Positions 59,940-64,000 of a stretch of 64,000 bases of DNA are shown here, one piece after another (within the stretch, counting starts at the first letter, position 1; the number at the start of each line of letters is the position of its first letter). Both the position numbers and the translations under genes were made by a program. The DNA is from Takakia lepidozioides (lineage: Eukaryota; Streptophyta; Takakiopsida; Takakiales; Takakiaceae). The stretch is from assembly GCA_030704615.1 (NCBI GenBank), contig CM060733.1, positions 69,070,001-69,134,000 of the forward strand, given 5' to 3'. The notes below the pieces were generated by a model. It was given only the letters and a program-made list of their open reading frames with translations, was not told where the DNA came from and did not search any database.

Positions 59940-60327
59940 ATTGTGCTTGCATCCAAAACATAAGTCCATCCATCAACTGTCCAAAATTCTACCATTCCAA
60001 GTTTGTCACTCCGTCATTCATCCAGTGTTCCAGCATATATCATCCATCATTCGCCCCACACTCAGTCATCATGCATGTGACATCCAACAAACATCCATCC
60101 AATATTTCTCATCCATCCACCATTCATCCATCGTTCATCCAACTTCACATCCATGTACGCATTACATTTACACTCGTTCCCACGGAAATAGGTCCCCTGG
60201 TTATCACCGTCCGTGGATGTGGGCCCCAACAACCTCTGGCGTGAGCATCTTTCCGCTCACGGATTGGCATCTTCTCGCTCGCGCATCTTCTTGCTCACGT
60301 GAGCCACTCACGGACTAGCACCCCCTG
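59940..60327 (-). repeat. Right terminal inverted-repeat region of element B
   Basis: Mirrors 42561-42990: CATCCA/CATTCATCC units at 59967-60155, TTCCCACGGAAATAGG near 60178, then GTGAGC/GCTCAC copies at about 60240, 60255, 60292 and 60305, and a terminal CTCACGGACTAGCACCCC. 59729-59939 after the last exon holds no gene. Confidence 0.65.
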
Positions 60328-60504
60328 ATATTCGGACCCCGACATATCCTTATCAGATAACGAACCAAATTGGGACTCAACGAGCGCTATGGTGAATGAG
60401 AATATTAATCATATCAGTCTGCAATAGTCAAGAATCTGTAGCACGGGAGATCTCCCGTGCTATGTGCATAAAATACAATCAACCAGAACTAAACTTTCAC
60501 TGAG

Positions 60505-60942
60505 ATGCAGGCAGACACTTACATACCAGCAGCTGTCCACCCAGTGTACATACCAGCAGATTCACCAGAATACACCCCTTTAGAGGACTCGTACGTACCA
60601 GCAGATTCACCAGAATACACCCCTTTAGAGGACTCGTACGTACCTTCAGATTCACCAGTATACACCCCTGCAGAGTACTCTTACATACCAGCAGTTGTCC
60701 ACCCAGTGTACATACCAACAGATTCACCAGAATACACTCCAGGACTGTACACTCCACAAGAGCACACCCTAGATGCACATGTGTATCCTCCCGGATCAAA
60801 TTCCCAGGGTGCTAGGCGTCGAACTCAATGGAAACCGACGAAATCTCCAAGATATTCCCTGATTGGGTTTCGGACAGCGACTCTTGGAGTCCTGGATACT
60901 CTCCAACGACACCTCGAAGGGATCCAAAGTAGGAGAAACTGA
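60505..60942 (+). CDS. Tyr/Pro/Ser-rich repeat protein, unknown
   Basis: 145-codon frame. The first half is a repeat of about 15 residues, PADSPEYTPLEDSYV, encoded by a 45-bp DNA repeat present twice identically and then diverged. It is framed by duplicated YIPA(A/V)VHPVY segments. The heptad-like Tyr-Thr-Pro/Ser-Pro spacing recalls the RNA polymerase II tail only superficially. The second half is basic. In another frame from 60940 the sequence LREEIRNAYQNWLDSPM runs to a stop near 61041, so the true C-terminus may follow a frameshift. It lies just upstream of the third ParB-like gene, with which it could form one transcription unit. Confidence 0.45.
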   Translation: MQADTYIPAAVHPVYIPADSPEYTPLEDSYVPADSPEYTPLEDSYVPSDSPVYTPAEYSYIPAVVHPVYIPTDSPEYTPGLYTPQEHTLDAHVYPPGSNSQGARRRTQWKPTKSPRYSLIGFRTATLGVLDTLQRHLEGIQSRRN

Positions 60943-61377
60943 GAGAAGAGATCCGCAATGCATATCAGAACTGGCTAGATAGCCCAATGCATTGTGGTGT
61001 GACTATAGGGCAATTTCTTGATGTAGACTCTAGCAAACCGTAGATGGTAGGTGGGGTAAAGTGTAGGTGGGGTTGCATTTGGTAGGTGAGGTCTCCCGTC
61101 ACTATATTGTAGTACATCTCTGGTGTACTTGAAGCACCCTGGGTTTTTGATTTATAAACTACTAGTTGAAGTTCTGAAACCTCCATGTTGCTCTTTATGT
61201 GCTGTGTTTATGAGAACTTGAATTATCCTTATTGGTGGTATTGTTCATTGCTGTCATGGGAGATCTCCCGTCCCTGAATTGAGATATAGCTCCATACGGT
61301 TCGGAAAGACCTTTGTGTTGGTTGTTATTTGGTGTTTATATTAACGGGTTGTTCTTTTGTTGATTGTGCTGCCAGAA

Positions 61378-62772
61378 CAAAGATTCCGAAGGAATTAGTC
61401 GCAGTGACGAGCGCCGAAATTGCCGGTTTCTTCATATATCCACACATTGAATGATTCACAATAAAGCATGATGGCTTTTATGAGCTAAAGAGGAGTATTG
61501 ACTACTAGGGTATCGACGTTGCTGACTCCCCGAACCCAGAGAAAGCCATCTTCCGTTACCAGATCGGTGCAGAAAAGAAAACACTTTTGTGTTGTGATGT
61601 GTTGGGAATTGAAACGGAGGACTCCGTGGGGGATAATAGGGTTATCTGTGCTATGTTCATCTGCGAGAACGCCAGGAAAGGGGAGAAGGTATTTGGGTTC
61701 TCTATGGATGCCATGAGTCTGAGTAATGATCTGATGGGATTCGCGATTCGGATGGGATTCTGGGTCCCTGTTGTCGAAGAGGACCTGAAGATGGAAATCC
61801 TCAAGAGCTGGGAATACCTTGACGGAATTCTCTACAATAATGCCAAGGAGAGACAACAATTGGAGGTACAACGACTCCAATCGGAGCAAATGCAGTTGGA
61901 GGACACGAAGAAGAAACCGAAAAAAACAAGAAAGCCGAAAGAAGGAAATGGAGATGATGACGAAGAAGAGGGGGGAAGAAAACGACAAAAGACCATCGAT
62001 ATAGTGAATAGCCAAGAAAAGAGGCACCTAAAGACTGACGAGATTTTCGACCTGGATGAGGTGAAGAAGGTCGAGACGACTCTCATCGAGCAATACCAGG
62101 ATATATTCCCGTTTGGATTTGAATACGTCCAGGAAGTGGACATCAACCACTGTTTTCTGGCCCCACAGCATATGGTTTATTGACCACTCTGTGAGAAGCA
62201 CAAGCTGGAGATTAAATCAAGGCTAGTTGCGTACATCCTAATTGACTAAAAAATGCCTGATTACTTGATTCCACGACACGAGACCGATCCCACGAAGGTG
62301 TGGAGCAGGAAGCCCGTCAATGAGCGCAAACTGCAGAAGGCGACATATTTTATTATCGAAGGCCAACATACATTGATGGCAGCCCAGGTCAGGGGAGGTC
62401 TCCCGTGCTAACTCACCTACGAGAAATTCTACTTACTATTTGACCATGTATTTGTCCATTGTCCATTTTCGATTGTCTCTCTTTTAATGCTAATCAACTG
62501 AACTGTGATGATTGCAGGAGCTCTTGGAGGATCCGGCACTGAGTAATGATGTGCTGATAAAATCGCTACGTACATGGCCTGCTAAGATAGTGTACTCGAC
62601 GGATGAGCTTCGACTGGTGACTATCTCCAAGGTTCTGAACAAGCCCAACAAGGAGAATCTTTACGAACCGTCTTTCTATGAGAAGGTCTGTCACTGCAGA
62701 AGATATTACAATTAGAAGGAGCGGCCCCAGAAGTATGATGAGCATCGTCGGGTCGAGACTCAGCAGTGGAAG
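61378..62772 (+). pseudogene. Second-type ParB/DGQHR-like protein in element C (stop-riddled)
   Basis: A single frame from 61378 to 62387, then an exon 62518-62772 (GT donors at 62388 and 62773), encodes an N-terminal domain (IYPHIE, GFSMDAMSLSNDL), an acidic/basic low-complexity stretch (EEEGGRKRQK) and a ParB/Srx-like domain: VDINHCFLAPQHMVY...PLCEKHKLEI, MPDYLIPRHETDP, then ATYFIIEGQHTLMAAQELL (EGQHT at 62358-62372), comparable to the DGQHR box. Downstream is TISKVLNKPNKENLYEPSF. Stops TGA 61452, TAG 61506, TGA 62181, TAA 62247 and TAG 62713 are each one C-to-T step from Arg CGA or Gln CAG/CAA. It resembles the copies in A and B only at the ParB-like box, so it is a separate family. Role unknown. 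Confidence 0.6.
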
Positions 62773-63360
62773 GTGAGTGTGACCACTGGAGGTCTCCCGT
62801 CCTTTCTTTCCATTCATCTATCACTGCAGCGATGCAATGGATGTCTACATTATAGTCGATCGAAATCCAATTTCATCGCCCACACACCAGCAACCACATT
62901 CGTTGTCCCAGCAACTTCTCTTCCGTTGAGGTCATCTGGGATGTGTTCTGCTTTGTTTTGCGGTGCTTCTCTCTTTCTCCAATCTGGTGACATTCTCGAT
63001 CTGGAAGAGATCCACGCACCATCAAGATTTGAAGTTGGGGATGATGCTTCATGATGTGATTGTCTCTTGGTTACTTAAGGGTTTCTGTACACAGGTTTGA
63101 CTCTGTTCTAGGTCGAGAATGTCTCCAGAAAGAGGAAATGGAGAAGCATCGCAATACAAAGTAGGAGACACTCTAGAAAGAGTGACCAATTGTCAACACC
63201 TCTTGGTTGCTTTCAATCATCAGTTGAAGGTGTTGGTAGGAAGTTAGCTGGAAGAGTTTGAAGTGCTGGAGTTATTTGGAAGTCAGGAAGTGTTGGCTGA
63301 ATGTAGAAGTTAGGAAGGGAGACCTCCCCTGGTAAATAACTACACTTGCTGGTATGTGCA

Positions 63361-63927
63361 GGATTTCATGGTCGGAGCTCAAACCATTCTGGATGTGAAA
63401 AGCGACAAAGAGGCAATGCCACTTGTGTTCACCTCCGATCGGACCTAGAATTACTGGACAAGAGTGTTCATGAAATGGGAGAAGGGCGAGTTCATTGACC
63501 CCAAAGGGAATATCCCCATGAAAGAGCAGCCAACGCTCAAAAAATCTAGCGTTGCTCGACTGCAGGGTTTGGACGACAGCCAGATTTGGAAGGTTGCCCA
63601 CATGTTACTCAAAAACAAAGTGTCGATGCGTCATCCATACACTGGGCCTGACCCCAATGTTCTAAGTCTAGAGGATTATTGCAAGTACAAGAAGTTGAGG
63701 AGGCACATTATTTGATGATATCATGGTCGGTTTTGGATTTAAGGAGCCAACGAAGGACAACCGACATCCATACACAAAGTTGGAGTGGACTGCCATCAAA
63801 CATAAGTACGAAATCAACAAGGCCCAGTTTGTGCAATTTAAGAATGCTCTCGGGAACCCCTACCTTGCCTGAACAGACTTACCTTGTAAACCACAAGACT
63901 TTATGCAACACTGGCAATGTTGGATAA
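63361..63927 (+). pseudogene. Further exon(s) of the element C gene, unknown domain
   Basis: After an AG acceptor near 63360 a frame reads QDFMVGAQTILDVKSDKEAM, a TAG at about 63447, then WEKGEFIDPKGNIPMKEQPT, LQGLDDSQIWKVAHMLL and LSLEDYCKYKKLRRHII, ending at 63715. A second frame with KEPTKDNRHPYTKLEW follows to about 63890. It is probably the continuation of the ParB-like gene at 61378-62772 with a frameshift. I do not recognise the domain. 62773-63360 is intron-like with one possible lost exon near 63110. The gene may run past the window end. Confidence 0.4.
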
Positions 63928-64000
63928 GATCTTGTAGTTAACTTGGTAAGTATGGCCAGACAGAAAACTTGAAGTATTTCCCAGATTGTGAGAGCTCTCA

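Larger units (their letters stand above)
42561..60327. mobile_element. Element B: two-gene Mutator-like transposon with ParB-methyltransferase cargo
   Basis: The ends are imperfect inverted repeats: AGGGAAGCTAGCGCGTGAG on the left against CAGGGGGTGCTAGTCCGTGAG-type sequence on the right, reverse-complemented. Both are followed inward by GTGAGCA repeats, CCGTGGGA motifs and GGATGAATG repeats. Flanks ATGTTCGGG (42552-42560) and ATATTCGGA (60328-60336) match at 7 of 9 bases, a plausible decayed 9-bp target duplication, the size used by Mutator-like elements. The element carries a SWIM-type transposase gene (minus) and a divergent ParB-methyltransferase gene (plus). A 6.4-kb gypsy element (47990-54386) is nested inside; without it B is about 11.4 kb. 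It interrupts element C. Confidence 0.65.
60441..63333. repeat. GGGAGRYCTCCC palindromes in the right half of element C
   Basis: A perfect GCACGGGAGATCTCCCGTGC lies at 60441-60460. Shorter or diverged copies occur near 61084, 61255, 62390, 62786 and 63318. Three lie at exon edges: about 3 bp after the donor at 62388, about 14 bp after the donor at 62773, and shortly before the acceptor at about 63360. The same motif occurs left of element B at 41372-42452. Confidence 0.8.

Noticed and set aside
61378-62772. A reassigned genetic code (TAG/TAA as Gln, as in some ulvophyte algae and ciliates)
   Set aside because: TGA also appears at Arg and Trp positions, long intact frames elsewhere use CAG/CAA and TGG normally, and the pattern fits C-to-T decay better.

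Overview
The window looks like repeat-rich nuclear DNA from the green (streptophyte) lineage. The evidence is a plant-type initiator-tRNA-Met primer site in one LTR element, CACTA and Mutator-type transposases, TTTAGGG-like motifs in a CACTA terminus, and short spliceosomal introns with GTAAGT/GTGAGT donors. A non-seed plant or a charophycean alga such as Chara is possible; that placement is a guess. There are no rRNA or tRNA genes. Almost everything is a mobile element or a remnant of one, and many are nested.

Layout. 1-3350: a long inverted repeat (arms about 1.15 kb) around a LINE fragment. 3780-4905: degenerate tandem repeat and a second LINE fragment. 5321-13862: a CACTA-type DNA transposon with GCGACG-rich termini, a TNP2-type transposase and, unusually, a SET-domain gene. 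13863-16250: two Ty3/gypsy fragments in opposite orientation. 16250-30178: element A, with a ParB-like gene on the minus strand (its large intron holds a tandem array and a young 7-kb chromovirus at 18498-25477) and a truncated Mutator-like transposase gene on the plus strand. 30180-35550: 5'-truncated Ty3/gypsy. 35588-36887: spliced integrase-core gene. 36888-40320: nothing recognised. 40325-41110: piggyBac-like MITE. 41111-42560 and 60328 to the window end: two halves of a host element C, marked by a GGGAGRYCTCCC palindrome and carrying another ParB-like gene. 42561-60327: element B, inserted in C, with a Mutator-like SWIM transposase gene (minus) divergent from a ten-exon ParB-like/DNA amino-methyltransferase fusion gene (plus). 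An older gypsy element sits in the first intron of that fusion gene.

Main idea. Elements A and B share the same two-gene design: a Mutator-type transposase head-to-head with a large spliced protein that opens with a ParB/sulfiredoxin-like DGNHR domain and, in B, ends with a beta-class N4/N6 amino-methyltransferase. Each copy also carries its own family of palindromic repeats in introns or beside the genes (A: GGCGCCGAATTTC; B: AACCTTGCGT with its mirror; C: GGGAGRYCTCCC). This suggests a poorly described class of large plant transposons that pair a transposase with a phage-like ParB-methyltransferase and perhaps cognate palindromic sites. The copies here are decayed: many in-frame stops are C-to-T changes of Gln or Arg codons, as expected for cytosine-methylated silent DNA, and several one-base indels could be assembly errors.
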